Shown: positions 63,248 to 64,000 of the stretch, piece after piece
How the letters are laid out: every line of letters begins with the position of its first letter
Numbering within the stretch: position 1 is the first letter of the stretch
Source: JANMES01 sp038329865
GTDB lineage: Bacteria; Planctomycetota; Phycisphaerae; Tepidisphaerales; Tepidisphaeraceae
Reading direction: 5' to 3'
Length of the DNA: 64,000 nucleotides
NCBI GenBank assembly: GCA_038329865.1
Contig: JBBQNK010000001.1
Location: forward strand, 124,001-188,000
The notes under the pieces: generated by a model
The model's input: only the letters and a program-made list of their open reading frames with translations
What the model was told of the DNA's origin: nothing
Databases searched by the model: none
Made by a program: the position numbers and the translations under genes

Positions 63248-63466
63248 ATGCAGGACGTAGAAATCGAAAGCTTGCTCGAAGACGCCGGCTACGCATTCAA
63301 CACCACCACCGGCCGCTACGATGTCATCGCCGCCACCGGCGACGACGACGCCGAGGGGTACGACCAGGGCTCGGAAGAGGTCGCCGATATTCTCGAGATC
63401 CCGCTGGAAGACCTGCAGCGCTGGGAAGAAGAGCAGCGCGAGGCGAACGACTCCACCGGCGACTAA
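63248..63466 (+). CDS. Small acidic protein, 72 aa, unknown function
   Basis: ATG 63248 follows GAGGGAGAAACC, a strong site. The product (MQDVEIESLLEDAGYAFNTT, then TGRYDVIAATGDDDAEGYDQ) ends with a helical acidic segment (VADILEIPLEDLQRWEEEQR). There are no Cys and no signal peptide. The GYAFNTTTGRYDVIAATGDD part could be a short beta-hairpin. Upstream frame to 63050 is palindrome A3 and is not used. Confidence 0.68.
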   Translation: MQDVEIESLLEDAGYAFNTTTGRYDVIAATGDDDAEGYDQGSEEVADILEIPLEDLQRWEEEQREANDSTGD

Positions 63467-63475
63467 TCGGCCGAG

Positions 63476-64000
63476 TTAAAACATCGATTCCACTTCCAGC
63501 AGCAACGTTTCCACGACGGCATCGAAGTCTTTGAACCGCATCGCATACTCGGCCGCGCCGTGGGAGCGCATCTGCTCGATCCGTCGCGCATCAAACCCAG
63601 AGAGTATCTCCGGCAGGAACTGAACCAGCGACTCCGGAACACACACCGCCGCGTTCGACCATTGCACCGCGCGATCGAACGGCAATACCCAACTGTCGGA
63701 AATGACCACCGGAATACACCCGAAGGCCATCGCCTCAAGCAGGCGGTAGGAAAACAGCGCATCGCCGCGCGGGACGAACGCAAAGACCGATCGCGCCATC
63801 ACATCGGCGTACGCCTCCTGGTCTCGCGGCACGGTCACCTTACTCTCCACCGCAGGATTGACGCTCGCCACGGGCTCGCAGATGAATCGCGTGCCGTCGT
63901 GTAGCTTTACGATTTCCGCGCGGCAGGCATGCGTCAGCACGCCGCGGAAGCAGGCCGTCACGGTCTTTTCCGGAACGGCCGAGTTGGGCGTGACGATCGG
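63476..64000 (-). CDS. Partial exostosin-family (GT47-like) glycosyltransferase, C-terminal part
   Basis: The frame is open to the right edge, so about 175 C-terminal residues are visible and the N-terminus is outside the window. RDQEAYADVMARSVFAFVPR, then LFSYRLLEAMAFGCIPVVIS, is the exostosin signature around the nucleotide-sugar site. The enzyme transfers a sugar in cell-surface polysaccharide assembly. It converges on the 72-aa gene with 9 nt between the stops. Confidence 0.85.
   Translation of the reverse strand, partial: PIVTPNSAVPEKTVTACFRGVLTHACRAEIVKLHDGTRFICEPVASVNPAVESKVTVPRDQEAYADVMARSVFAFVPRGDALFSYRLLEAMAFGCIPVVISDSWVLPFDRAVQWSNAAVCVPESLVQFLPEILSGFDARRIEQMRSHGAAEYAMRFKDFDAVVETLLLEVESMF

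Overview
The window looks like chromosomal DNA of a GC-rich planctomycete, most probably a member of Phycisphaerae (Tepidisphaerales-like). The clues are proline/threonine/glutamine spacers of the TTQPATQP type in exported proteins, a prepilin with a C-terminal DGH motif, a PEP-CTERM-like protein, a beta-helix surface protein with the N-terminal ERRVMMS element, and DUF2264 and DUF6785-like proteins. This is inferred from protein character; no rRNA or tRNA gene was found to confirm it.

Layout. 1-3839 (minus): a tightly overlapping unit of DUF2264 protein, GH29 alpha-L-fucosidase, GT-C glycosyltransferase and the start of another gene. 4038-11103 (plus): a MarR regulator followed by a complete tripartite RND efflux pump (inner-membrane pump, adaptor, TolC-type lipoprotein). 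11397-13877 (plus): an ECF sigma factor, a zinc-finger anti-sigma factor, a Spy/CpxP-like periplasmic protein and a glycine-rich secreted protein. 14040-26855 (plus): a type II secretion operon in the order E-F-G-H-I-J-K-L-M-C/P-like-D-lipoprotein, most junctions overlapping. 26879-38630: a large membrane protein, a stress protein, an ABC exporter, a LURP-one protein, a PA0069-type radical SAM protein, several orphan genes and an FAD oxidoreductase. 38786-44938 (minus): gltB-gltD glutamate synthase. 45648-47298 (plus): a small zinc-ribbon-like membrane protein plus a major prepilin, behind a sigma-54-like promoter. 47528-57361 (plus): purB, a GH15 glucoamylase fused to a ferredoxin domain, a beta-helix protein, a flavin reductase, a PEP-CTERM-like protein and a glycogen-synthase-like enzyme. 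57448-58881: a four-helix membrane protein, an ArfB-like ribosome-rescue hydrolase and an extremely acidic protein. 59089-62973 (minus): a copper cassette (csoR, copZ, copA) with a G-tract CsoR operator, preceded by a seven-iron ferredoxin and a YHS-type protein. 63248-64000: a 72-aa acidic protein and the C-terminal part of an exostosin-type glycosyltransferase.

Two things stand out. First, the GH15 glucoamylase carries a C-terminal 2x[4Fe-4S]-type ferredoxin domain in which one cluster ligand position is Asp instead of Cys. Second, intergenic spaces hold more than twenty long imperfect palindromes (about 45-130 nt), many belonging to families with two or three copies in this window. Three of them lie at the 5' ends of gspH, gspK and gspD, where the reading frame stays open; for gspK and probably gspH the repeat must encode part of the prepilin leader.
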